A stretch of 47,487 nt of DNA, taken from positions 1 to 47,487 of the forward strand of contig JAJIRX010001014.1 of NCBI GenBank assembly GCA_023853785.1. The letters are read 5' to 3'. Below are positions 1-9,850 of this stretch, in pieces. Under the pieces are notes generated by a model. That model searched no databases, had not been told where the DNA came from, and saw only the letters and a program-made list of their open reading frames with translations. Position numbers and translations under genes: made by a program. Numbering within the stretch: the first letter of the stretch is position 1; each line of letters starts with the position of its first letter. This stretch comes from Psilocybe azurescens. Lineage: Eukaryota > Basidiomycota > Agaricomycetes > Agaricales > Agrocybaceae.

Positions 1-3000
1 TGCACAATAAATTATTGTTTCGTATAAATTAGCTTGTAAAGCGATGCTCTACTAGCCCACATGCATTTACATTTACTGTAGTCGGTATATTTAATGCTTA
101 TATAAATATAGATGAGTATGCAAGATCACCTACAGCCTGCAAACGTTTGCTACTGTCATCAGGTGTCTCAGCATACACAATTTCCATGATAAATTACTGT
201 TGTGTATAAATGAGCATATAAAGTGAGGCTCTAGGATACACATACATTTACATAAGTATCGCTGGTATATTTATCGGCTGATGAAAATATAGAAGAGTGC
301 AAGACTCATGGCTCTATGTTCCACGCTATTTGTTGCAATCAGGTCTGTCTGCATACAAATTATGAAAATAAATTATTATTGCGTATAAATGAGCCTGTGA
401 AATGATGCCTACTATACCATATGTGTTACTTGTGTACACTAAGGTATATTCATAGTTCATAAAAATCTAGCGCATCGCGAAGATCAGCTCTACGAGCCTA
501 CATATATTTGTTATTTGTTACTGTAATCAGGTCGGTCTTCATGACATTTTGCACAATAATCATCATTGCGCATACATGCGCTTGTAGAATAAGGTTCTAA
601 GATCACACATTTGTTTACTAAAGTAAAGTCGATATAATTATAGCCCAAAATTATTGAAGAACATTAAGATCAGGCTCTACGAGCCTACACATATTGTTAC
701 TGTATTTAAGTTGTCTCTGCATACAAAATTTACAAATTAAATGAAGGTCGCACATAAATGAGCTTGTGAAGGGAGCTTCTACGAGGCTACACCCATTCAC
801 TTATGTACAGTCTATCAAATTATAGGTCATAAAAACATAGAAGAGCACAAGATCAGGCTCTACGAAGCTACCTATATATATCACTGTACTAAGGTCTGTC
901 TACGTACAAAATTTGCATGATATAGTGCTGTTGCATATAAATCAGTTTCTAAAGCGAACTTCAAAGAGCTTATATACATTTACTTATGTATAGTCGATAT
1001 AATTATAGCTGAAAATATATATAAAAGAGCACATAAAATCAGGCTCTACGAAGCAGTACAGTTAGTATATATATAGCTCATGAAAAATAGAAAAGCACAC
1101 GAGATCAGGCTCTGCGAGCCTACTAATATTTGTTACTGTAATCAGGTCTGTCAAATGAGTTAATAAAGCGATGCTCTACTAGCCCACATGAATTTACTTA
1201 TGTATAATCAATATAATGATAGCTCATAAAAATATAGAGGAGTACATGATCAGGCTCTACGAGCCTACATATGTATGTTACTGTAATCGGGTCTGTCTGC
1301 ATACAAATTTTGAACGATTAATTACAGTTGCATTTAAATGAGCTTGTACAGTGAGGTTCTACAAGCCTACATGCGTTGATTTATGTACAGTCAATATAGT
1401 TATCGCATATACAAATATAGAAGAGCATTCAAGATCAGGTTCTACAAGCCTACATATATTTGTCACTGTAATTAGGTCTGTCTGCGTGCAAATTTTGCAG
1501 AATAAATTATTGTTGCGTATAAATTAGCTTATAAAACCATGCTCTACGAGCCTACATACATTTGAGTATATACAGTCGACATAATTATAGCCCAAAACAA
1601 ATGTAGAAGAGCACGCGAAGATCAGGCTCTACGAGCCTAAATATATTTGTTACAGTAATCACATCTGTCTGCATACAAATTTTGCAGCATAAATTATTGT
1701 TGCGTATAAATTTGCTTGTGAAAGCGATGCTCTACTAGCCCACATACATTTACTTATGTACAGTTGGTATATTTATCGCTCATGAAAATATAGAAGAGCA
1801 CGCATGATCAAGCTTTACGAGCCTACCAATATTTTTAATGTAATCACGTCTGTCTACGTACAAAAATTTCACGATAAATTACTGTTGCATTTAAATGAGC
1901 TTGTAAAGCTAGGTTCTACGAGCCTACATGTGTTGATTTATGTACAGTCGATATAGTAATAGCATATAAAAATATAGAAGAGTATTCAAGATCAGGCTCT
2001 ACGAGCCCACAAATATTTGTTACTGTAATCAAGTGTCTCCGCCGTACAAAATCTCGCATGATAAATCGCCGTCGGGTATAAATGAGCTTATATAGTGAGA
2101 TCCTACCAGCCTACATACATTTGTTTATGCGCAGTCAACATCATTATTGCCCCACAAAAATATAGAAGAGCACGTAAGAGCAGGGCTCTACCAGCCTACA
2201 CATATTTTTGGCTGTAATTAAGTCTGTCTGCACACCAAACTTGCCTATAAATTATTATTGTGTATAAATGAGCTAGTAAAGCAATATTCTACAGGCTTAT
2301 TTGCGTTCGCTTATATACAGCCATTCTAATTATAGGGTAATAAAAATATATGGAGGAACACACGAGATCAGGCTCTACGAGTCCACATATATACGTTCCT
2401 GTAATCCCGGTCTGTCTGCATACAAAATTTGAACAATGCATAATTGTTCTGTATAAATTAGCTTGTAAAGCGATGCTCTACTAGCCCACATGCATTTACT
2501 TATATACAGTCAGTATTTTTATCACTCATAAAATATAGAAGAGCATGCAAGATCAGGCTCTACGAGCCTAAATATATACGGTACTGTAATCAAGTTTGTC
2601 TGCGTACAAATTTTGCACAATGAATTATTGCTGCATATAAATAAGCTTGTGAAGTGATGCTCTACTAATCCACATCCATTTCATTATGTACAATCAACAT
2701 AATTATAGCTCATAAAAATATAGAAAGACGTAAGATCAGGCTCTACGAGCCTGCATATATCTGTTGTTTGTTACTGTAATCAGGTCTGTCTGCATACAAA
2801 TTTTACACAATAAATCATTATTGGCGCATAAACGCGCATGTAGTAAGGTTCTACGAGCCTATATGTGTTTACTAATGTACAGTCAACATAATTATAGCCC
2901 ACAAAAATATCAAAGAACACGCCAGATCAGGCTCTACGAGCCTACACGTGTGTACTAATGTACAGTCAACACAATTATAGCCCAAAAAAATATCAAGAAC

Positions 3001-3520
3001 ATGCAAGATCAGGCTCTACGAGCCTACATGTGTTTACTAATGTACAGTCAACATAATTATAGCCCAAAAAATATCAAAGAACACGCTAGATCAGGCTCTA
3101 CGAGCCTACATGTGTTTACTAATGTACAGTCAACATAATTATAGCCCAAAAAAAATATCAAGAACATGCAAGATCAGGCTCTACGAGCCTACATGTGTTT
3201 ACTAATGTATAGTCAACATAATTATAGCCCAAAAAATATCAAAGAACACGCGAAGATCAGGCTCTACGAGCCTACATGTGTTTACTAATGCACAGTCAAC
3301 ATAATTATAGCCCAAAAAAAATATCGGAAGGACATGTAAGATCAGGGCTCTACGTAGCCTACATATATTTTTTTTTGTCACTGTAATCAAGTCAGTCTGC
3401 ATACAAAATTTGTGTAATACATCATTGTCTCCTTATAAATGAACTTTGTAAAGTAAGGTTCTACATGCCATAATGTATTTAATTATATACTGTTTATAAA
3501 ATATCGGCTCATATACATGT
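1..3520. repeat. AT-rich satellite array, ~186 bp monomer
   Basis: The motif AGATCAGGCTCTACGAGCC recurs at about 480, 668, 852, 1033, 1247, 1431, 1618, 1804, 1988, 2176, 2366, 2548, 2733 and 2923, a spacing of 181-190 bp. Each monomer carries the palindrome GGCTC-TAC-GAGCC. About 95 bp away is a diverged second version (GATGCTCTACTAGCCCAC), so each monomer is itself an old dimer of two halves. Copies differ by substitutions and small indels, and no long ORF survives. The period is close to a nucleosome repeat, as in many centromeric or subtelomeric satellites; that role is inference. Confidence 0.9.
2905..3360. repeat. Collapsed ~84 bp sub-array of the satellite
   Basis: From about 2923 the palindrome motif repeats every 82-85 bp (2923, 3006, 3090, 3172, 3257, 3339). 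Each short unit holds only one half of the 186 bp monomer (TGTGTTTACTAATGTACAGTC ... ATAGCCCAAAAAATATCAA). These copies are much more alike than the long monomers, so the short unit probably arose by recombination between the two related boxes of one monomer and then spread recently. Confidence 0.85.
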
Positions 3521-3835
3521 AGAAGAGCATGTCATATTTCTACGAGCCTATACCAAATATTTGTTACAGTAGTCAATCAATCTATCTACAAAATTTGCTG
3601 TATGAATTATCATCGCATATGTTGAGTGTTCAAAGTAATGCTTCACAGACCTATATGCATTCACTTGTTGCTGTCTATATAATTGCAGCTCATATGTCTA
3701 TATTTATATACTGGAGTCTATCTAACTCTATCAAACATGTAACCGAAGTCTATATACATGTAGCCACTCGGCCACTCATCCCTACCTATTTAGTGCACTA
3801 TAGGGTTGAAACTCTACAGTGAAAAAGAGGCCCAT
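3521..3835. other. Diverged satellite edge, no gene
   Basis: Scattered satellite words such as TACGAGCCTATA and AGAAGAGCATG persist to about 3550, then fade. The small ORFs here show no recognisable protein and are probably chance. The retroelement terminal repeat begins at 3836. Confidence 0.6.
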
Positions 3836-4435
3836 AACCGAACTTACCCAAATAGGTAATTCTAACAATTGCCTTATTAGGGAATAGGATGTACGATATG
3901 TATCTCGGACCGGCACTTCCCCACGAACGGATCGTTCGAAAACGAAGCACCGCTGGTTTAGTAAGCTGCCCAACACCTAGGTTAGTAAGCAGCCCAACAC
4001 GATGCATCGCCGGATTAGTAGGTTCGAACCCAGTAGTCCGGATCGTTGACCGGTACCTTGGCCCCGGATTTATCCGGATAGCATAAGTACATGAATAGAC
4101 AATTATAAAGTCTAGTGTCTATTCTCGACACGATTGGTAAGCTATTACACTGACATGACTAATCTTTTTAGTCAGATTGACCGATTGGAGCAATCCGGTC
4201 TCGTCAATTCACAATCAAGATGAATTGATCACTAATCCACCCCACGATGTTATTGGTAATGAGTCGATCGACTCTATTGTAATCAGTCAGCAAGACTCTT
4301 GACGTTCTCGCATTTGCGAAAGATTACAAAGATAACAATAAAAGGATGAGTAATCAATAGTCGATTCGCTAAGAATAGGCTTAGCTTAGTAAACACGCGC
4401 CTATTTTAAGAGCATTTAGTAATATTCCTTACATA

Positions 4436-4510
4436 CGATAGCTACTGATGAGTCTATAAAGACGAAATGGCTACTTTGGATAACCCTCCAAAGTCATTTA
4501 GCACATATCG
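4436..4510 (+). ncRNA. Hammerhead ribozyme, type I (copy 1)
   Basis: The catalytic core is complete. CTGATGA (4445-4451) and GAAA (4464-4467) flank a GTC/GAC stem II with a TATAAA loop. Stem III pairs ATGGC (4467-4471) with GTCAT (4493-4497), one G-U pair included, and is extended by TTTGG/CCAAA. The predicted cleavage site is ATT with the cut after T4498. Stem I pairs GCTA (4441-4444) with TAGC (4499-4502) and CGATA (4436-4440) with TATCG (4506-4510) across an ACA bulge. All core bases are consensus, so self-cleavage is expected. Confidence 0.93.
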
Positions 4511-4645
4511 CTCTAACACTTACAGTGTAACCTGCAGATCTCGCTTTTTAGCACCACCTCTCCCCAAGATTCGCTAAGAATAGAAGCGCTTAGCTTAGTA
4601 AACACGCGCTTATTTTAGGAGCATATAGTAATATTCCTTACGTGA

Positions 4646-4719
4646 CGATAGCTACTGATGAGTCTATAAAGACGAAATGGCTACTTTGGATAACCCTCCA
4701 AAGCTATTTAGCCTGTACG
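4646..4719 (+). ncRNA. Hammerhead ribozyme, type I (copy 2)
   Basis: Same core: CTGATGA 4655-4661, GTC/GAC stem II, GAAA 4674-4677. Stem III pairs ATGGC with GCTAT: the 3' strand reads GCTATT instead of GTCATT, which swaps which G makes the wobble pair and keeps all five pairs. The predicted cut is after T4708. Inner stem I (GCTA/TAGC) is intact, but the outer CGATA faces TGTACG and pairs poorly, so activity may be reduced. Confidence 0.9.
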
Positions 4720-4771
4720 CCCCAACACTTACAGTGTAACTACACAGCTCTTTGCATTAATTTGCCCCTCA

Positions 4772-4791
4772 CCCCAAACCCCAAACCCCAA
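4772..4791. repeat. CCCCAAA tract between hammerheads 2 and 3
   Basis: Nearly three units of CCCCAAA directly abut the GCTA of the third hammerhead and replace its upstream stem I sequence. Similar tracts lie at 8483-8498, 8563-8598 and 9321-9342, all at element junctions. The complement TTTGGGG resembles a telomeric repeat, although the usual basidiomycete repeat is TTAGGG. Confidence 0.8.
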
Positions 4792-4861
4792 GCTACTGAT
4801 GAGTCTATAAAGACGAAATGGCTACTTTGGATAACCCTCCAAAGTCATTTAGCACATATCG
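4792..4861 (+). ncRNA. Hammerhead ribozyme, type I (copy 3, stem I trimmed)
   Basis: CTGATGA 4796-4802, stem II GTC/GAC, GAAA 4815-4818, the same stem III as copy 1, and a predicted cut after T4849. The 3' strand keeps TAGCACATATCG, but the 5' strand of outer stem I (CGATA) is lost because a CCCCAAA tract joins directly at GCTA. Stem I is therefore only four base pairs, and loop-loop contacts that speed cleavage may be missing. Confidence 0.9.
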
Positions 4862-4941
4862 CCCCCCACACTCATAGTGTAACCTGCAGATTTCGCTTTT
4901 AGCACCACCTCTCCCCAAACCCATACTGCACTATCGCCAAC

Positions 4942-7900
4942 ATGTCCTTCTCATCCAACTCCACTGCTTTCGCTCGTGCCATGTCCCCCACCTGGATGCA
5001 CTCGCCCCAGGCCGTTGTCTCCAACACCGTCAGCGGACAACTCGACGACGACAAGAACGATGCTTTCCGTCAAGAGCTCGTTATCGTCCTCCAGAAGAAA
5101 ATAGCTGAGTGCCGCTCCATCGATAACGTTTTAGACTGCGTTTATTTCGATTTCAGGATTGCGCTTAGGGAACCGCTACTCTCTTCGCATCATGGTGCGA
5201 CAAGAGGGCAACGGTCAAGGCTTCACTTGAACGCCTTGAAAATCCCTTGCTGCAAAGTCTATTCCCAATCGCCTTCGTCAAGGCGCCGGAATTCCAATTC
5301 ACAAAGGAATTTTCGGACTCGGGCTCAGCTGGTGTCGCTACGGCACGGCAAGCTTTCGCTTCCAGCGACGGAGACCTTCCAGTCTTCGATCAACTAAACG
5401 GCCAGATTGGCCAAGAAAGACGAGCTCAAGTTTTGGGAGGACAAGTGTAACACCGACACCGTCTCACGAAGCCCATGCTAAAGTCGTTTCAGACACCTGG
5501 AACGACCGGCGTTCAGGCTACCTTATGCCCGTCATCGTCAAGGATGCTACGGGTCATCAGAAGATAGGTCGGTGGGAAGTATCCCCGCAGAAAGTGGCAG
5601 AGCGTGATGCACTCAGCATCGCGACTGCCCCTTTTCTGCAATCAGATCAATACTCTTGTAGAGATGCGCCACCGCGCTCTCGCCAAGAAGATTGAGAAGA
5701 AAAAGGATACTGCAGCGCAAGCTGACGTCGAGATGGCCGATGCGACCAAACCAGGTCCATCGATTCAGTCCCTTATCGATAAGGGCCTGAATGCACGTCT
5801 CAAGAAGCTGAACCTTGTACCGGCAGGCAAGAAGGCAAGTATTAGTTACCCTTCACCTGCAATTCTTGATACTAATTACTATCGTAATTATCCAGACATT
5901 GTCTGGCCAGAATTCGTCCAAGGCCCCTCCTCCCAAGCAATCCGGTTCCAAACCGAATTCTTCGAAACCGTCGAACAAACCCAAGCCGGCCACCAAGGCC
6001 AATTCGAAAGTCGACAACAAGAAGAAAGGGAAAGGGAAGGCTCCCGTCAAGGTCGATCACAAAGGAAAAGGAAAGGCAAGAGCTTAGCGGTCTTACGTCC
6101 GAACACACCCTCCGTACGTCCCGCTTATCCTTCTACTATACCTGACGAAATACTGACTTACTCCTGGGACCATGCAGTCACCTTCGTACACTTACATACC
6201 CCGCTATCGTTTATATTGGCAGGCCAGTTTCGTAATAGTGTACATTGTAGCGACGGAGTATCAGTTCCCGTAGAAATAGCAAATGATTTATCTCTCGGAT
6301 TAAAATATATGCTTTTTTGTCCCCCCTCTAAAGATCTAATCATGAGTGCATGGAAAGACTTTCAGCGAAGAATTAGATGGCGTATCTATTTTTTGTTTAA
6401 AGAGGGACTTAATAAGCCGTTTGACTCAGATTATAGTGTGGCGTCTAAGAAAAAAACAGCACCACCTATGTTACCGCAATGGATGGAACTTGGCCTTGTG
6501 ATGGGACGTCGGTACGTCACTAAGACGATCGCAAGTATCCCTGACGAGACGCTTAAGGAGATGCGTAAGCAAGCGTTTCTCTCCTAAACGCGACAAGATC
6601 CTCCGGTTCTTATTAGATAACAACTACGTTATTACGATGACTGATAAGAACCTTGGCCTAGCGGTGTCAGAACGCGACTGGCTTAAACGAAACGAGTTGA
6701 AATTACTCGAAGATGAACGTAACTACGCAAAGTTGGAATTCGTAGATGCGCTTCGAATAATGAAAACAAAAGCAAAACAAATGCGTCAACTTGCCACTAT
6801 GGCAGAAGACCATCTAATGCTTAACGAACTTAACTTACCAGATTACTTCCGATCCAAAATACCGGAGGATGGATCTACGTTTGATTACCCACAATTTCAT
6901 GGCATACCTAAAATCCACAAGAAGCCTACTGGATTTAGGCCCATAATACCGTGTCATTCGGTCGTATTTAATCCGGCTGCTAAGTTCATATCAAAGAGCT
7001 TAAACCGCTTGTAAAAGCGGCTCCTTCTATCATTCACGGTACGAAGGACCTCTTCACGAGGTTAAGCCAATTGCGTATAGACTCCAGACGAAAGTTTTAC
7101 TTCGTCACTGGAGATGTAGTCGCCTATTACCCGAATATACCGCTTAAATCATGCATAGAAATCATTTGTTCAATGTACGAGGAGTGGCTTTTAAGCAATT
7201 CGGATGCAGACGATGCATTGTCACATCTTAATCCTAATTCGTTAGAGAATAATAAAATTAAGTTAAACATCTTTAAAAGTGCCATCGAGATTGGCAATAC
7301 GCAATTAATCACACAACATGGTGATAAATACTTTGAACAATTAAGTGGACTCGCAATGGGAGTCGCGGATTCTCCGACCTTGCCAACCTTTACGGATACC
7401 ATTTCAAAACGTTCAAAAATATTAGACCATCCCGACGTGGCCTTCTATGGAAGGTACATCGACGATTGCCTGGGCATAGTTTACGTAGAATGAGCGCAAG
7501 CAGCCCTCGATTTTGTCGAAAAGACAATTCGTTTTGATGAATGTGTGATTGAATGGGCTGTTTCAGAGACTGGATGTCAATTTCTTGACAGCTTCCTTTT
7601 CAAGAAGTCTGGAAAACTTCAATGGAAGCCGTATGTCAAGTCTGGAAACAATCGAGAACGAGTTCCATGGGTATCACATCATCCGTTGGACGTCAAAAGA
7701 GGCGTCTACATCGGTGAGTTATCCCGGTTAGCCGTGTTATGTAGTTCAAAGGATATCTACATAGAGGCAATTAGAGACCTTAACGCTCTCTATTTAACGC
7801 GCGGCTATCCCGAAAAACTAGTCATAAGCTGGTGTAAGAAAACATACAAGAACGTTGGGAAAACGATTTGCACCGCGAGTCGTAGAGCACGACGAAGGTG

Positions 7901-8521
7901 TTCTTGTACTTAAAACCAGATTCGACGACGTATGGAATTGGTTCTCAGCTGCCGAACTTGGAAAAGCTGTTACCGAGTACTGGTCAGAGTGGTACGACCA
8001 CGCTGAGAAAGGAGACTTTAGTGCCTCCGCATCCAGACCCTTTATCAAACCAAGTGACGAGGATGAACACGACCTCAGTGATGTCAGACCGGAGCTGTTT
8101 GCGCGGCTTCAACTTGACGGAGACGAAGTGTACGTTCGGACTTGAGGAAGATAGGACTACTCGGAAGTCGTTGGATAGTGTCCCAAAACGCAACACAAAT
8201 CTATTCGACCTTGCAAATGTATGGAAGAAAACAGTCTTTCGTAAACTGGATGAAAACATCGCCGAAGAAGGTGGTGTCGTTCCTACGATTCAAGACGTCG
8301 TTGAAGAATATCAATCTGACTCAGACAAAGCTACTGAACAGATACCCATTGAAAATGATGGTGAAGATATTATACTACACCGACGTTCACGATCTCCAGA
8401 TCGGGAACATCCAGAATTCGGCAGAAGCTCAAAAGCGAATAATCGATGAGAAAATTACTAGCAACTTTGTCGCGATGCGCTACCCCAAACCCCAAACCGT
8501 ATGTAATTTTCATGCTACAGA
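4942..8521 (+). pseudogene. Penelope-like element coding region (broken)
   Basis: An ATG at 4942 in good context (GCCAACATG) opens the N-terminal part. The reading frame then changes near 5175, 5400-5440, 5640, 5900-6080, 6590, 7012, 7860, 8140 and 8380, with an in-frame TGA at 7491. In order, the fragments show a conserved N-terminal block, a predicted helical segment with NQINTLVEMRHRALAKKI (about 5640-5700), a Lys/Gly-rich basic linker (about 5990-6090), a pre-RT block (6120-6590), RT fingers and palm (6637-7490), thumb (7494-7850), and a C-terminal acidic tail with WNWFSAAELGKAV (about 7930). No GIY-YIG domain is seen. The frame breaks are far too many for function, so this copy is taken to be dead unless the assembly is very poor. 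Confidence 0.85.
6637..7913 (+). pseudogene. Reverse transcriptase domain of the Penelope-like element
   Basis: Visible RT motifs in order: PKIHKKPTGFRPIIP (about 6908-6952), GDVVAYYPNIP with the first catalytic Asp (about 7110-7142), GLAMGVADSPT (about 7346-7380), RYIDD with YIDD at 7455-7466 (catalytic Asp pair), then GCQFLDSFLF and SHHPLDVKRGVYIGELSRL in the thumb. This motif set is typical of Penelope-like RTs, which are related to telomerase RT. One frameshift (about 7012) and one nonsense codon (TGA at 7491) interrupt an otherwise well-conserved domain. All catalytic residues are present. Confidence 0.88.
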
Positions 8522-8562
8522 GTGACCTACATCAACTCACAAGCACATCTTGATTCGTAATA

Positions 8563-8598
8563 GCCAAACCCAAACCCAAACCCAATCAACCCCAAACC
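8563..8598. repeat. CCCAAA/CCCCAAA tract at the start of the right pseudo-LTR
   Basis: CCAAACCCAAACCCAAACCC followed by AATCAACCCCAAACC runs directly into the AACCGAACTT that opens the right terminal repeat. A related tract lies at 8483-8498. These tracts mark the join between the coding copy and the next terminal repeat. Confidence 0.75.
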
Positions 8599-9195
8599 GA
8601 ACTTACCCAAATAGGTAATTCTAACAATTGCCTTATTAGGGAAGGATGTACGATATGTATCTCGGGACCGGCACTTTCCTCACAAACGGATCGTTCAAAA
8701 CGAAGCACCGCTGGTTTAGTAAGCTGCCCAACACCTAGGTTAGTAAGCAGCCCAACACGATGCACCGCCGGATTAGTAGATTCGAACCCAGTAGTCCGGA
8801 TCGTTGACCGGTACCTTGGCCCCGGATTTATCCGGATAGCATAAGTACATGGATAGACAATTATAAAGTCTAGTGTCTATTCTCGACACGATTGGTAAGC
8901 TATTACACTGACATGACTAATCTTTTAGTCAGATTGACCGATTGGAGCAATCCGGTCTCGTCGATTTATAATCAAGATGAATTGATCACTAATCCACCCC
9001 ACGATGTTATTAGCAATGAGTCGATCGACTCTATTGTAATCAGTCAGCAAGACCTTGACGTTCTCGCATTCGCGAGAAAGATTACAAAGATAACAATAAA
9101 AGGATGAGTAATCAATAGTCGATTCGCTAAGAATAGGCGCTTAGCTTAGTAAACGCGCGCCTATTTTAAGAGCATTTAGTAATATTCCTTACATA

Positions 9196-9270
9196 CGATA
9201 GCTACTGATGAGTCTATAAAGACGAAATGGCTACTTTGGATAACCCTCCAAAGTCATTTAGCACATATCG
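9196..9270 (+). ncRNA. Hammerhead ribozyme, type I (copy 4)
   Basis: Identical in core and stems to copy 1: CGATA-GCTA (9196-9204), CTGATGA 9205-9211, GTC-TATAAA-GAC, GAAA 9224-9227, stem III, predicted cut after T9258, then TAGC-ACA-TATCG (9259-9270). With the third left copy (cut after 4849) it would bound a ~4.4 kb RNA covering the coding region. Confidence 0.93.
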
Positions 9271-9320
9271 CCCCCACACTCATAGTGTAACCTGCAGATT
9301 TCGCTTTTAGCACCACCTCT

Positions 9321-9342
9321 CCCCAAACCCCAAACCCCAAAA
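9321..9342. repeat. CCCCAAA tract at the element's right end
   Basis: Three CCCCAAA units end the retroelement and run into ATCACGTG, the first base block of the neighbouring tandem repeat. This is the apparent right boundary. Confidence 0.8.
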
Positions 9343-9850
9343 TCACGTGCTGACCTTGAATTGTGAGGTCTTCACGTGATTATCATCAAAAATCAAAAAT
9401 ATCCGGCTCCTGTCTAATCTAATCAATACATCTGTGATGTGCAGGGACTTGCCCCATTCAAACAAGTTTGACTGCTTATTATGAAGATCCCGTGCTGACC
9501 TTGGATTATTGTGAGGTCATGTGATTATCATCAAAAATAAAAAATATCCGGCTCCTGTCTAATCTAATCAATACATCTGTGATGTGCAGAGAACTTGCCC
9601 CAATCAAACAAGTTTGACTGCTTATTATGAAGATCACGTGCTGACCTTGGATTATTGTGAGGTCCCCATGTGATCACCATCAAAAATCAAGAATATCTGT
9701 CTCCTGTCTAATCTAATCAATACATCTATGATGTGCAGGGAACTTGCTACTATACACCCTAATCAAACAAGTTTGACCGCTTATTGTGAAGATCACGTGC
9801 TGACCTTGGACTACAACAAGGTCCTCACGTGATTACCATCAAAAATCTAG
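9342..9850. repeat. Tandem repeat, ~145-159 bp unit with a CACGTG hairpin
   Basis: ATC(A/C)CGTGCTGACCTTG starts units at 9342, 9487, 9633 and 9792; the last is truncated. Each unit opens with an inverted repeat ATCACGTG-CT-GACCTTG ... CAAGGTC-CT-CACGTGAT, best preserved at 9792-9833, and continues with an AT-rich body containing CTCCTGTCTAATCTAATCAA. Unit spacing is 145, 146 and 159 bp. No coding content is seen. It could be a tandem foldback or MITE end, or a satellite. Confidence 0.85.

Larger units (their letters stand above)
3836..4925 (+). repeat. Left pseudo-LTR of the Penelope-like element
   Basis: The sequence from AACCGAACTTACCCAAATAG at 3836 matches that at 8595 almost base for base, with small indels, through the first hammerhead. 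Unlike the right copy, this one carries three tandem hammerhead-containing units (about 4366-4565, 4569-4790 and 4792-4925), the last two separated by a CCCCAAA tract. A short internal duplication (GTTTAGTAAGCTGCCC / GTTAGTAAGCAGCCC) occurs near 3955-3995. GGTTCGAACCC at 4021 resembles a pol III B box, but no matching tRNA fold was found. Confidence 0.85.
3836..9342 (+). mobile_element. Penelope-like retroelement (Coprina-type, endonuclease-lacking) with hammerhead ribozymes
   Basis: Two directly repeated terminal regions (3836-4925 and 8595-9342) flank a coding region with reverse-transcriptase motifs of the Penelope type: a PKIHK-x-P-x-GFRPI block, YYPNIP, GLAMGVADSPT and RYIDD. Hammerhead ribozyme sequences lie in the terminal repeats, a known trait of Penelope-like elements. 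No GIY-YIG endonuclease is visible downstream of the RT, which fits the Coprina-type elements reported at fungal chromosome ends. The coding region is broken by frameshifts and a nonsense codon. The element abuts a satellite on its left and a CACGTG tandem repeat on its right. The assignment is firm at class level; the family name is inferred from motifs and host type. Confidence 0.85.
8595..9342 (+). repeat. Right pseudo-LTR of the Penelope-like element
   Basis: Direct repeat of the left terminal region, with the same order: AACCGAACTTACCC start, ACGAAGCACCGCTGG block, GTAGTCCGGATCGTTGACCGG, the GATTCGCTAAGAATAGGC block, one hammerhead, and the GCAGATTTCGCTTTTAGC end with a CCCCAAA tail. Only one hammerhead unit is present here, against three on the left. 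Confidence 0.85.

Noticed and set aside
2764..3402. Small ORFs inside the satellite
   Set aside because: They follow the repeat unit, are AT-driven, and have no start context or conservation apart from the repeat.
1..3520. CRISPR-like array from regularly spaced palindromes
   Set aside because: The spacers are themselves homologous to each other, the genome is eukaryotic, and the period is that of a satellite monomer.
4015..4035. tRNA gene suggested by GGTTCGAACCC
   Set aside because: The T-loop-like word is present, but no acceptor stem, D-loop or anticodon arm could be fitted, and the other copy of the repeat reads GATTCGAACCC.
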